From DASXQK01 sp963724385 (GTDB lineage: Bacteria > Pseudomonadota > Alphaproteobacteria > Dongiales > Dongiaceae): a DNA stretch of 64,000 nucleotides. Below, one piece after another: positions 1 to 8,966 of this stretch; the stretch's first letter is position 1, and each line of letters begins with the position of its first letter. The notes under the pieces were generated by a model that did no database searches, had not been told where the DNA came from, and was given only the letters and a program-made list of their open reading frames with translations. Location of the stretch: assembly GCA_963724385.1 (NCBI GenBank), contig CAVRUJ010000002.1, positions 1,116,001 to 1,180,000 on the forward strand, given 5' to 3'. The position numbers and the translations under genes were made by a program.

Positions 1-1226
1 CGATGAGTTTCACCACATCGAAGGCAAGCCCAAGCGCGCGGGCCGCCTCCAACAGGTCACGGATCGAATAGGCAATGCCCTCATAGAGGGCGCGGGCGAA
101 ATGGGCACGGCCGTGTCGCATGGTCATGCCGATGAAGTCGGCGCGCAGCAGCGGGTCCCAATAGGGCGCGCGCTCGCCCAGGAGATAGGGATGGAAGATG
201 AGGCCTTCGGCGCCGGGCGCGACCTCGCCCGCCAGCCGGTCCATTTCGGCGAAGGCGGCCGCACCGTCGCCCCCTCCGGCCGGCAGGAACATGTTGTCGC
301 GCAGCCACCGGTGGGCCGAGGCGCAGGAGTTGGTGCCGGTCGCGGTGTAGTACATGCCCTCGACGATGTGGGGATAGCAGGAGATGGGCGGGTTCACGCT
401 GGGGCCCCTCGTCGCCAGGTAGAGCACGGCCGAGGTCGCGATCTTGATGGCGCCGATCCCCGGCGCAATGGCGCCGACGCCGAAAAATTCCACCGTGGTG
501 TCGTTGGAGCCGCAGACGACGGGCGTGCCTTCGGCGAGGCCTGTCTCCGCGGCGGCCTTTCGCGTAACCCGCCCCACCACGTCGCTGGGCCGCAAGATCG
601 GCGGCAGCGTCTCCATGGGCCAATCGATGAGAGCCGCCAGCTCCGCGGACCAGCCCTTGGTCCGGTCGTCGGCCATGAGGGCGCCGACGGCGTCGCTGTA
701 ATCCGTTTCCCAGGTCTCCGTGAGGCGCGTGCGCAGATAGTCCTTGGAGATGTAGAGCCGGCGAACCCGTTTCATCGCCTCGGGCTCATGGCGCTTCAGC
801 CAAAGCAGCATGGCCAGCGACCAGGTCGGGTTCACCCGGTTGAGAGAGGTGCGGATGATCGGCAGCACCGGCCCTCTCGTGCAGCTCGCGCGCCTCGGCG
901 GCGCTGCGCTGGTCGCTCCACATGATGGCGGGCCGGATCGGGCGGTCCTCGGCGTCGGTCAGCACCGGGATATGGGCGCCGCCGGAGAAGCCGATGCCGG
1001 CTATGGTTTCGGGCGCGACGCGGGCCGCCTTGAGCGCGGCGGGAACGGCATGGCGGAGAGCGGCATACCAATCGTCGGGGTTCTGCTCCGACCAGCCGAA
1101 CTTGGGATTGCTGGTGGCAACAGGATGGGACGCCTCGCCCGCCAGCGACCCATCGGCGCGGATCAACGTCGCCTTCAGGCTGCCGGCCCCCAGATCGATG
1201 CCGAGTAGATAGCCGGCCCGCGCCAT
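1..1226 (-). pseudogene. FGGY-family carbohydrate kinase (xylulokinase-like), frameshifted and cut by the window edge
   Basis: An ATP-dependent sugar or polyol kinase of the FGGY family, which phosphorylates a sugar before it enters central metabolism. The N-terminus (ATG at 1226) carries the first ATPase motif, GIDLGAGSLKATL, followed by GWSEQNPDDWY, GIGFSGGAH and IMWSDQRS, as in xylulokinases. Near 868-878 the reading frame breaks. Downstream of that point, the next frame continues the same protein without a stop to base 1 (segments such as CGSNDTTVEFFGVGA, ATGTNSCASAHRWL, PYLLGERAPYWDP). The C-terminus lies outside the window. One extra base explains the break. It may be a sequencing error or a real pseudogene. 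The sugar cannot be told from sequence. It is transcribed away from the 2OG oxygenase gene. Confidence 0.82.
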
Positions 1227-1360
1227 CTGGTCTCATCCCCAAAATCGACTGGGGCGTTTTATCGCAGGTCGGGCGAGGCGGCGCCAAGGCATAGTTGTTG
1301 GGGACGCCATGTTTGCTGTAGTAATTTCCAACATTGTGCCGGAAGCGGAGGCGACACGGG

Positions 1361-2437
1361 ATGCCCATGACCCAGCTTGCCGCCCAGCTCGAGCCCGGCC
1401 TCGTGGGCGAACGCGTGCCCCTCGACCAGATCCCGGTCATCGACTTTGGACCATTCATCAAGGGCGGATCGGCGGAGCGCAAAGCGGTCGCCCGCAAGAT
1501 CGCCGAGGCTTGCCGCAACATCGGGTTCTTCTACCTGACCGGCCACGGCATTCCCGCGGCCATGGTCGAGGGCGTCTTCGCGGAGTCCAGGCGCTTCTTC
1601 GCCCAGCCGACCACAGCGAAGCAGAGGATCGCGATCGAGAAATCGGCCTGCCATCGTGGCTATTTCGCGCTTGGCGGCGAGAACCTCGATCCCGAGAAGC
1701 AGCGCGAGGCGGGCGATTTCAAGGAGGGCCTCAAGATCGGCCGCGACCTCTCGCCCGATCATCCCCTGGTCAAGGCCGGCACGCCGCTGCACGGGCCCAA
1801 CCAGTGGCCGGACAACCTTCCCGGCTGGAAGGACGTGATGCAGGGCTACTACGATGCCCTGGTGAAGCTGGGGCGCGAGATCATGCATGCCTTCGCGCTC
1901 GCCCTCGAGCTGCCGGAGACCCATTTCGACCGCTGGCTGACCGGTCCCATGGCGACCCTGGGGCCGCTGCATTATCCACCCCAGCAAGGCCGCATTACGG
2001 CGCAACGCATCGGCGCCGGAGCGCATACGGATTTCGGCTGCCTCACCATTCTCGCCCAGGATTCCGTGGGCGGCCTTCAGGTGCGCAACAGCGCCGGCAG
2101 ATGGGTCGACGCGCCCTATGTCCCGGAGAGCTTCGTGGTCAATATCGGCGACATGATGGAGCGCTGGACCAACGGCGTCTTCAGTTCCACCCAGCACCGC
2201 GTGATCAACAGCTCGGGCCGCGACCGCTATTCGCTGCCCTTCTTCTTCGATCCTGTGTTCGACGCCGATCTCACCTGCCTCGAAACTTGCCAGGGTCCCG
2301 GCACTCCCGCCAAGTATCCGCCCACGACCGGCGGGCAATATCTGCTCGACCGGATCGACGCCACCTTCGATTATCATCGGGACAAGCAGGGGCATCGGGA
2401 CAAGGAGGGGCATCGGGACAAGGACCGGAGGGGCTGA
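1361..2437 (+). CDS. 2-oxoglutarate/Fe(II)-dependent oxygenase, isopenicillin-N-synthase-like
   Basis: A 358-residue non-heme iron oxygenase of the IPNS/2OG-Fe(II) superfamily. An N-terminal DIOX_N-like part (IPVIDFGPF, about residues 24-32; GFFYLTGHGIP, 55-64) is followed by the jelly-roll core. The iron triad is H222/D224 (GAHTDFG) and H279 (TQHRV), and the 2OG-binding pair is R289/S291 (RYS). Such enzymes hydroxylate or desaturate small molecules; the substrate is unknown. The ATG at 1361 has a GGAGG 9 bases upstream; an in-frame start at 1334 is less likely. The C-terminus ends in three near-identical six-residue repeats (GHRDK plus Q/E/D), which is unusual for the family and probably a recent slippage tail. 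Confidence 0.88.
   Translation: MPMTQLAAQLEPGLVGERVPLDQIPVIDFGPFIKGGSAERKAVARKIAEACRNIGFFYLTGHGIPAAMVEGVFAESRRFFAQPTTAKQRIAIEKSACHRGYFALGGENLDPEKQREAGDFKEGLKIGRDLSPDHPLVKAGTPLHGPNQWPDNLPGWKDVMQGYYDALVKLGREIMHAFALALELPETHFDRWLTGPMATLGPLHYPPQQGRITAQRIGAGAHTDFGCLTILAQDSVGGLQVRNSAGRWVDAPYVPESFVVNIGDMMERWTNGVFSSTQHRVINSSGRDRYSLPFFFDPVFDADLTCLETCQGPGTPAKYPPTTGGQYLLDRIDATFDYHRDKQGHRDKEGHRDKDRRG
2375..2428 (+). repeat. Tandem repeat, 3 x 18 bp, in the 3' end of the 2OG oxygenase gene
   Basis: Three head-to-tail 18-base units start at 2375, 2393 and 2411, each beginning catcgggacaag. They differ at only a few bases and encode HRDKQG, HRDKEG and HRDKDR just before the stop codon. The unit length is a multiple of three, so copy number can change without breaking the frame. 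Confidence 0.85.
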
Positions 2438-2520
2438 ATTTCGCTTCGAGCCGGCGCTTTGCGCCGGGGAAGATCGGCGATAGGCTCCGGCAGCGATTCC
2501 AGCTCTTACCCTAATCCCGC

Positions 2521-3387
2521 ATGACTCCCGCCGACATCGGCCGATCGGTCGCCGTCCAGTTCCTCTGGGGCTTCGGCTTCGTTGCCGCCAAGCCGGCGCT
2601 CGACCATTTCCCGCCCTTGATGCTCATGGGCATGATGTATGTGCTGACTTGCCTCTGCTTCCCGCGGCGGCTGGCCCGGATCCGGACCCCGCGGTTGCCC
2701 CTCCTGCTGGTGACCACCTTCGTCGCCACGGTGCAGGGTATCCTCATCTTCAACGCTCTGGCCCAGTTGCCGGCCTCAATCTCGATCCTGTTGCTGCAGA
2801 CCCAGGTTCCCTTCGCGGTTCTCTTCGCCTGGCTCCTGGCGGGGGAACGGCCGAACCTTGTGAGGCTGTTGGGAATCGCCGTCGCCTTCGCCGGCGTGGC
2901 CGTGGTCGCCGGCGCGCCTTCGGGAGCGACTTCCTGGTGGCCCGCGATCATGATGACGGCGGGCTCGGCCTCCTGGTCCTTCGGCCAGGCCGCCGCCCGG
3001 CGTTTCGGACGCGACAACGGCATGACCCTGACCACTGGCATTTCCGCCATGGCAATCCCCCAGGTCGCGGTCCTCTCGGCCCTCACCGAACACGGCCAGC
3101 TCGCCGCACTCACCAGCGCCACGCCCTATCAATGGGCGCAGGTTCTGGTCTTCGCCCTCGGCGGCTTCGTGCTCGCCTATTCGATCTGGTACGGCCTGCT
3201 GAGCCGTTACCGCGTCGACCAGGTGACCCCGTTCGGCCTGTTGATGCCGCCGATCGGGGCGTTGGGCGGCTTCCTCTATCTCGGCGAAAGATTATCTCTG
3301 ATCGAGCTCCTGGGCGGCGGCGTCATCCTGGCCGGGCTCGCCATCGTCATTTGGGGCAAGACGCCGGCACCCCTGCCTGCGGGGTAG
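2521..3387 (+). CDS. EamA/DMT-family membrane transporter
   Basis: A 288-residue inner-membrane protein of the drug/metabolite transporter superfamily. It shows about ten hydrophobic segments and the internal two-fold repeat typical of EamA proteins: the first half ends near the AGVAVVAGAPSG segment and the second near GGVILAGLAIVIWGK. Members export amino acids and other metabolites; substrate is not predictable. The ATG at 2521 follows the oxygenase stop by 83 bases. No strong ribosome-binding site is visible, so the start is likely but not certain. It converges with the cupin gene. Confidence 0.88.
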   Translation: MTPADIGRSVAVQFLWGFGFVAAKPALDHFPPLMLMGMMYVLTCLCFPRRLARIRTPRLPLLLVTTFVATVQGILIFNALAQLPASISILLLQTQVPFAVLFAWLLAGERPNLVRLLGIAVAFAGVAVVAGAPSGATSWWPAIMMTAGSASWSFGQAAARRFGRDNGMTLTTGISAMAIPQVAVLSALTEHGQLAALTSATPYQWAQVLVFALGGFVLAYSIWYGLLSRYRVDQVTPFGLLMPPIGALGGFLYLGERLSLIELLGGGVILAGLAIVIWGKTPAPLPAG

Positions 3388-3419
3388 CGCCAGCCGGGAC
3401 GATCGACGATCGCTAAGGC

Positions 3420-3791
3420 TCACACCGGCGGCGTGGTCCGGTATTTCTTCTTGAGGCCGCTGGAGGGCGACTTGCTCACCGGATGGACGGCGTAGAAGAA
3501 GGTCACCTTCTTCTTCGCTTCGTAGACCAGGGCGGTTCCGGCCGGAATCCACAGAATGTCACCCGGGCCAGCCCGGTAAACCTTCCTGCCGACCCGAAGG
3601 TCGAGCCGCCCGTCCTTGATGAACAGCACCTCGTCATAGGTGACAGTCCAGGGGATCGCGCAGTGCTCGAACACGCCGATGCCAGCACCGAGCTCGGCGC
3701 TGTAGCCGGCGTTGACCACCGCATGGACGGGGCCGTCCCCGGCCGGCTTCATGTCGAGATCGCCGATGCTGAAATGCTTCACCTTGCTCAT
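3420..3791 (-). CDS. Single-domain cupin protein, EutQ-like
   Basis: A 123-residue small cupin resembling the C-terminal domain of EutQ (ethanolamine utilisation). The fold is suggested by a first motif near YDEVLFIKDGRLDLRVG and a second near AGPGDILWIPAGTALVYEA. The usual metal-binding histidines of motif 1 are absent, as in many EutQ-like proteins, so the role may be structural, binding or acetate-kinase-like rather than oxygenase. It lies 56 bases downstream of the TMADH-like flavoprotein on the same strand, so it probably ends the three-gene operon that starts at 6773. Confidence 0.75.
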   Translation of the reverse strand: MSKVKHFSIGDLDMKPAGDGPVHAVVNAGYSAELGAGIGVFEHCAIPWTVTYDEVLFIKDGRLDLRVGRKVYRAGPGDILWIPAGTALVYEAKKKVTFFYAVHPVSKSPSSGLKKKYRTTPPV

Positions 3792-3847
3792 GGAGCTTGC
3801 TCCCGGATTTGCTGTTCTCGTTTCCTGCTTGGCCTGCGCAAGGCTGT

Positions 3848-5839
3848 CTACAACGCAAGGGCCAGCTTCCGCCCCTCGTAGAAGGCCATGGCCGCGGTCC
3901 GCGCGGCGACCGCATCGCCCAGGCTATGGACTTCCATCTTCGAGTCCGCCAGCGCCTTCTGGAGCCTGTCTTCTGGCGTATTGGTGGTGGCCAGCACGAG
4001 GCTGTCGAATTCCCGCTCTTCTTCGTCCTGGGTATAGAGATGCACGAGCCGCGCCTTGTTGCCGGCCCAGGCGCGCACCGCCGTCGTCAGCACGACCTCG
4101 ACCCCGAACTTGGCGAAGCGTTCGCGCGTCGTCTCGCCGGTCAGGCTGACATCGAGCGCGCCGGCGGGCTTCTCCGCGCTCGTCACCACGGTCACCAGGT
4201 GGCGCTGCTGGGCGAGATGGAGAGCGGTGCCGCTCGCCGGCCACCAGCCGTTGATGTCGTCCAGAAGCAGCACGCGATGGCCCGGCACCACCCGGCCGGC
4301 GAGCACGTCATGGACCGTGCAGACGTTCTTCTGCTCCGCCCCCGGCAACCGGGCGAGATGGGGAAAGGCGCGCTGGAAACCCTCGCGCGACGGCTGCGAG
4401 CCTGTCGCCAGCACTACCGCGTCGGCGCCGGACTGCTTGATCTCATCGACGGTCATTTCGCGACCCTTCACCACCCGGACCTGGAGCTTTTCCAGCTGGC
4501 CCTGATACCAGCCGAGGAGCTGGCCGATCTCACCACGCTCGGGCTGGCCGGCGGCGAGGCGAAACTGGCCGCCGAGTTCGGTATCCCGCTCCACGAGGGT
4601 GACCTTGTGGCCGCGTTCGGCGGCCATGCGCGCTGTTTCCAGCCCGGCCGGCCCGCCGCCCACCACCAGGATGTTGCGCGGATTTTGCGCCCGAGGCGCG
4701 CTGTCTCCGTCCCATGCGTGCTCGCGCGCGACCGAAGGGTTCACGAGGCATGAGATCCAATAGTCGCGGAAGCGTCGGCCGATGCAGAGCTGATTGCAGG
4801 AGATGCAGGGCCGGATGTCCTCGGCGCGGCCCTCGCGCGCCTTGTTGGCGAGATGGGGATCGGCGATCTGGCCGCGCACGATGCTGACGAGATCGCATTT
4901 GCCTTCCGACAGAAGCTTCTCGCCGTTTGTAGGCGTCTTGATCCGCGCCTCGGCCGTGACCAGGGCGTGCTTCACCGCCTGCTTGTATTTGGCCGCGTCG
5001 TCGGCGCCGAGGAACATGGGAAAATGGAACGACGGCACGATCTTCATCAGCTGATTGAGATAGCTGCCCGTGCCGACGGAGAAATAGTCAACCAGGCCCC
5101 GCTCGTCGAGATAGCCAGCGATTTCCTGCTTGTCCTCGATGGTGAGACCGCCCGGCACGGGCTCCGCGCCCGACACCGTCATGCCAATGATGAAGTTCTC
5201 GCCCGCCATCTTGCGCACGCGCCGGCAGAGCTCGACGGCAAAGCGCAGGCGGTTCTCGAGACTCCCGCCCCAGCAGTCGTCGCGCCGGTTGGAGATGGGC
5301 GACCAGAACTGATCGACGAGAGCGCCATAGCCGGCGAAGAGATCGACGCCGTCAAAGCCGGCTTCCTTGTCGCGGCGGGCCGCCTGGACAAAGGCCTCGA
5401 TCAGCTCCTCGATCTCCACCTCGCTCACGGCGTGGCTGCCCCAGGGATCGCCGAGCGAAGGCATGCCCGAGGGCGACCAGTAGGGCTCCCAGGAGTTGTC
5501 CTGATCGCCATGGGCGCCGGTGTGATAGATCTGATGGACCATGGTCACGTCGTGCCGGTGGCACTCTTCGGTGATCCGCCGGAAATGCGGAATCACCGAA
5601 TCGTCCTCATGAAGGAAGTTGCCCCGGATCAGCCGACCCGTGCGGTGAGCCGGCGCCGGCTCGACCACGATCATCGCGGCGCCGCCCCTCGCCCGTTCGC
5701 GGTAGTAGCCGAAATGGCGATCGCCCGGCAGGCCTTCGTAGCTCATGTTGACCGTGTGGGCGCCGAACACGATGCGGTTCTTCAGGGTTCTGTGGCGCAG
5801 GCGGACGGGCGCGAACAGATGCGGGAAGAAATCGGCCAT
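3848..5839 (-). CDS. TMADH/2,4-dienoyl-CoA-reductase-like FMN/FAD iron-sulfur oxidoreductase
   Basis: A 663-residue protein with an N-terminal old-yellow-enzyme FMN barrel (about residues 1-335), a [4Fe-4S] cysteine set C345-x2-C348-x3-C352-x11-C364, and a C-terminal FAD/NAD(P) domain opening with VVGGGPAGLETA (392-403). This architecture is shared by trimethylamine dehydrogenase, 2,4-dienoyl-CoA reductase, DgcA (dimethylglycine demethylation) and StcD (N-methylproline demethylation). Context next to a Rieske oxygenase and homocysteine methyltransferases favours an N-demethylating dehydrogenase, which is inference. The start is the ATG at 5839; a longer frame runs back into the upstream gene but lacks homology. 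It follows the dehydrogenase gene by 31 bases. Confidence 0.88.
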   Translation of the reverse strand: MADFFPHLFAPVRLRHRTLKNRIVFGAHTVNMSYEGLPGDRHFGYYRERARGGAAMIVVEPAPAHRTGRLIRGNFLHEDDSVIPHFRRITEECHRHDVTMVHQIYHTGAHGDQDNSWEPYWSPSGMPSLGDPWGSHAVSEVEIEELIEAFVQAARRDKEAGFDGVDLFAGYGALVDQFWSPISNRRDDCWGGSLENRLRFAVELCRRVRKMAGENFIIGMTVSGAEPVPGGLTIEDKQEIAGYLDERGLVDYFSVGTGSYLNQLMKIVPSFHFPMFLGADDAAKYKQAVKHALVTAEARIKTPTNGEKLLSEGKCDLVSIVRGQIADPHLANKAREGRAEDIRPCISCNQLCIGRRFRDYWISCLVNPSVAREHAWDGDSAPRAQNPRNILVVGGGPAGLETARMAAERGHKVTLVERDTELGGQFRLAAGQPERGEIGQLLGWYQGQLEKLQVRVVKGREMTVDEIKQSGADAVVLATGSQPSREGFQRAFPHLARLPGAEQKNVCTVHDVLAGRVVPGHRVLLLDDINGWWPASGTALHLAQQRHLVTVVTSAEKPAGALDVSLTGETTRERFAKFGVEVVLTTAVRAWAGNKARLVHLYTQDEEEREFDSLVLATTNTPEDRLQKALADSKMEVHSLGDAVAARTAAMAFYEGRKLALAL

Positions 5840-5870
5840 GATGCCCTCGATGTCGCAGTGGTTGGTTGGT

Positions 5871-6773
5871 CTAGGAAGAGCCGAGACGCGGCCGTTCGAT
5901 GCCGGCGAGATCGCACAGGAAATCGCCCATGGCCGAGAAGTCCCTGCCGGCGAAATCGCCCGCCCGGGCCGCGCTGAACATCTCCCGCGCCGCCGCGGCC
6001 ACCGGCATCGGCACCTTCGCCGCATTGGCCGCCGCGAGGATGAGCGAGAGGTCCTTGTGGGCGAGATCGATGGTGAATCCAGGCGTGGTATCGCCGGCGA
6101 GAATCTTGTGCTCCCAGTTGAGGCGGAACTGGCCGTTGGTCGCCGAGGTGCCGTGGATCACCTCGAGCGTCTTGGCCAAGTCGAGCCCGAACCGCTGGGA
6201 GAGAGCGAGAGCTTCGGCGTTGAGTTGGCAGGAGACGATGGCGAGACAATTGTTCACCAGCTTGGTCCTGATCCCGCTGCCGGGCCCGCCGCAATGATGG
6301 ATCGTCGTGCCCATGGCCTTCAGCAAGGGCAGAACCCGCGCGAAATCCGCGTCCGAAGCGCCGACCATGAACAGGGATTCGCCTCTATCGGCATGCGCCG
6401 CCAGGCGCCCCACGGGAGCGTCGACCATGGCGAGGCCGCGAACTGCCGTTTCACGGGCCAGGCGATCGGTCGTCGCCGGATCGACGGTGCTCATGTCCAT
6501 GACGAGCTGGCCGGGCCGGCCATGAGCGAGCACGCCGTCGGCGCCGAGGATCGTGTCTTCCACCTCGACCGAGCTGGGCAGCATGGTGATGACGATGTCG
6601 CTGGCGCGCGCGACGCCGGCGATTCCGTTGCCGGCGCTGGCGCCCTCGGCCAGCAGCGCCTGGACCGGCTCGGGCTTGACATCGTGAACGACCAGGGCGA
6701 AGCCCTTGCGGCAGAGATTGGCGGCCATGGGACGGCCCATGCGTCCCAGCCCGATGAAGCCGACCCGTTCCAT
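5871..6773 (-). CDS. 3-hydroxyisobutyrate dehydrogenase-family NAD(P)-dependent oxidoreductase
   Basis: A 300-residue beta-hydroxyacid dehydrogenase. The Rossmann motif is at the N-terminus (GFIGLGRMGRPMAANL), the substrate-binding signature is DAPVGRLAAHADRGESLFMVG, and the catalytic lysine lies in GSGIRTKLVNN. The family oxidises 3-hydroxyisobutyrate, tartronate semialdehyde, 6-phosphogluconate-type or related hydroxyacids; which one is not clear. The ATG at 6773 has a G-rich ribosome site just upstream; a GTG at 6788 is an alternative. It is the first gene of an operon with the TMADH-like enzyme and cupin, and is divergent from the Rieske oxygenase across 150 bases that should hold both promoters. 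Confidence 0.88.
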   Translation of the reverse strand: MERVGFIGLGRMGRPMAANLCRKGFALVVHDVKPEPVQALLAEGASAGNGIAGVARASDIVITMLPSSVEVEDTILGADGVLAHGRPGQLVMDMSTVDPATTDRLARETAVRGLAMVDAPVGRLAAHADRGESLFMVGASDADFARVLPLLKAMGTTIHHCGGPGSGIRTKLVNNCLAIVSCQLNAEALALSQRFGLDLAKTLEVIHGTSATNGQFRLNWEHKILAGDTTPGFTIDLAHKDLSLILAAANAAKVPMPVAAAAREMFSAARAGDFAGRDFSAMGDFLCDLAGIERPRLGSS

Positions 6774-6923
6774 CCGCCCCCCCTGCACCGAACTTCGCCG
6801 TCAACCCTATCGCGCGGATGGCTTGCCCACAAAGGAAAGCTCGAAGGCTGGCGAGACAGCGGACGCCATGATAAGGCCCTATGATCTTGGTCCGGACACC
6901 GCCGATGCCGCAGGAGCCGCGCG

Positions 6924-8102
6924 ATGAATGAGCAATCGAACAAGACACTCGAGACGAGCCACTACACCGGGCTCGAACGGCCGGTACCCGGTTTACCGAG
7001 CCACTTCTACTGGGACCCGGCCCAGCATGAGCGCGAGCTGAAGGCGATCTGGTACCGCAACTGGCTTTATGTCTGCCGCGCGGCCGAGCTGGCCGAGGCC
7101 CGGTCCTTCCGAACCTTCGAGATCGGCAATCAGAACATCCTGATCGTGAGGGATGGCGAGGGACTGCTGCACGCATTCCACAACACCTGCCGCCATCGTG
7201 GCTCTGTGTTGTGCACCGAGCGCGAGGGCCGGTTCAAGGCGAGCTTCATCCAATGCCCCTATCATCGCTGGACCTACAGCCTGCGGGGAGAGCTCATCGG
7301 CGTCCCGGTCATCGCCCCGATCGAGGGCTTGGACAAGGCCAAGCTCCCGCTTTACGAGGTCGCCGTCGCCGAATGGGGTGGCTTCCTGTTCGTCAACCTG
7401 GCCGGCGCCAAGGCGCGGCCGTTCTTGGACATGCTGGGACCGAAGGCCGAGCGTCTGGACAACTGGCCGCTGGCCGATCTCGTCCTAGGCCATAGCTATC
7501 GCAAGACGCTCGCCTGCAACTGGAAGGTCTTCTGGGAGAATTTCAGCGAGTGTCTCCATTGTCCCGGGCTCCATCCGGAGTTGAGCCGGCTGGTTCCGAT
7601 CTATGGGCGCTCCATCATGGGGCCTTTCGACGATCCCGCATGGGCGAGCCATGGCGGCGATGACGATCCGAGGTTCCGCGGCGGCTTGCGCCCAGGCGCG
7701 GTCACCTGGTCGATGAACGGCCAAGCGACGGGCGCGATCTTCCCCGACCTGACCGAGCAGGAACGCCGGAAGGGCGCGAACTATGTGTCGCTGCCACCTT
7801 CGATGTTCGTGGTTGGCCATGTGGATTATGTCCGCATCGTCTGGCTGAAGCCGCTGGGGCCCGAGGCAACCGAGCTCAGCGCCGACTGGTATTTCCCGGC
7901 CGCTTCGCTCGCCGACAAGAGCTTCGACCTGGAGAATGCCGTCGGCCTTGCCCGCCTCGTCCTCGACCAGGATGGGGCCGCCTGCGAATTGAACCAGCGA
8001 GGTCTCAGCTCGCTGGCCCATCGAGAAGGCGTGCTCCTGCCCCAGGAATATGCAGTGCACGCCTTCCAGAATTGGGTTCGCCAGGCCTTGAGCGAAGCCT
8101 GA
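6924..8102 (+). CDS. Rieske non-heme iron oxygenase, catalytic alpha subunit (quaternary-ammonium type suspected)
   Basis: A 392-residue oxygenase subunit. The Rieske [2Fe-2S] ligands are C89-x-H91 and C111-x2-H114. The mononuclear iron histidines are H212 and H217, with a likely aspartate ligand in the VLDQDG segment near 358-363. The bridging residue between the two metal sites is E209 (NFSECLHC) where ring hydroxylases usually have Asp; glutamate here is known from carnitine monooxygenase CntA and related onium-compound oxygenases. That makes demethylation of a betaine-like substrate plausible. No reductase partner (GbcB/CntB type) is in the window. The start is the ATG at 6924. Confidence 0.87.
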   Translation: MNEQSNKTLETSHYTGLERPVPGLPSHFYWDPAQHERELKAIWYRNWLYVCRAAELAEARSFRTFEIGNQNILIVRDGEGLLHAFHNTCRHRGSVLCTEREGRFKASFIQCPYHRWTYSLRGELIGVPVIAPIEGLDKAKLPLYEVAVAEWGGFLFVNLAGAKARPFLDMLGPKAERLDNWPLADLVLGHSYRKTLACNWKVFWENFSECLHCPGLHPELSRLVPIYGRSIMGPFDDPAWASHGGDDDPRFRGGLRPGAVTWSMNGQATGAIFPDLTEQERRKGANYVSLPPSMFVVGHVDYVRIVWLKPLGPEATELSADWYFPAASLADKSFDLENAVGLARLVLDQDGAACELNQRGLSSLAHREGVLLPQEYAVHAFQNWVRQALSEA

Positions 8103-8114
8103 GGACGGCCGAGA

Positions 8115-8759
8115 TCAGCCGAACTTGGGCTCGGTCCTCGCGACGCTCGGCCTGGCGCTGAAGGCCTTCCACCAGCGGCTGAGCTTGGGCGCGCCCGCCA
8201 TCAGCTTCTGGCCCTCGGGCGTGGCATTGAGATAGGCGATGACCGGCCCCAGATGCAGGTCGGCCAGGCTGATCTCGCTGCCGCAGAGATAGGGACCCGC
8301 GTCGTCGGCCAGAGCTTCCAGGGCAGCCACCGTCTTCCCGGCCTGGGGTAGCGCGTCCTTGATCACCGCCTCGTCGGGCTTGCCGCCCTGCATCGGCACC
8401 ACCACGCGCTGCCAGACGACCTTGCCGATGAAGCAGCCGTAGCCGTAGGAATCGACGATCGAAACGATCTGCGCCATGCGGGCGCGCTTCTTCGCGTCGG
8501 CCGGCTGCAGCTTCGGCCCGGGAAAGGCCTCGTCGACGTAGCGCGCGATCGCTGCCGTCTCGTAAAGGCCAAAGCCGTTCTGTTGAAAGGCCGGCACCTT
8601 GGCGAATGGTTGGCGTGCCAGATAGTCGGGCGTCTGGCATTCGCCCTTCATCATGTCCACTTCCTTCAGATCATAGGCGACACCCTTCTCCTCCAGCGCG
8701 AGACGCGCGGTGCGGACATAGGTGCTGTATGTGGGACCATAGACGATGGGCTTCGACAT
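8115..8759 (-). CDS. Glutathione S-transferase family protein (first copy)
   Basis: A 214-residue cytosolic GST. The thioredoxin-like N-terminal domain (YGPTYSTYVRTARLALEEKG, then the cis-proline AKVPAF and ETAAIARYVDE) is followed by an all-helical C-terminal domain with SEISLADLHLGPV. It conjugates glutathione to electrophiles or uses it as cofactor. The ATG at 8759 has AGGAG upstream; the longer frame to 8837 is unlikely. It converges with the Rieske gene, with stops 12 bases apart, so the two are not co-transcribed. Confidence 0.9.
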   Translation of the reverse strand: MSKPIVYGPTYSTYVRTARLALEEKGVAYDLKEVDMMKGECQTPDYLARQPFAKVPAFQQNGFGLYETAAIARYVDEAFPGPKLQPADAKKRARMAQIVSIVDSYGYGCFIGKVVWQRVVVPMQGGKPDEAVIKDALPQAGKTVAALEALADDAGPYLCGSEISLADLHLGPVIAYLNATPEGQKLMAGAPKLSRWWKAFSARPSVARTEPKFG

Positions 8760-8966
8760 GGCGGTTCTCCTGGCTGTAGCGATTTTCCCGATCGGACGGG
8801 ACGTGAAGATACAGCCGCGCGTGGAAGCAGGGTCCATAAACTTTCGGTGATCGCGAACCTTGTCTTCTAGTCGTCACAAAGATCGTGCAGGCAGACCCGG
8901 GACATGGTGTGCCGAACCGGACGCCAATGACCGATGACGCGTGAGGAGAACCCGTCGGTTCTGGCC

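Noticed and set aside
5840..6025. N-terminal extension of the TMADH-like protein to 6025
   Set aside because: The extra residues are out-of-frame reading of the upstream dehydrogenase; homology begins at MADFFPHLF.
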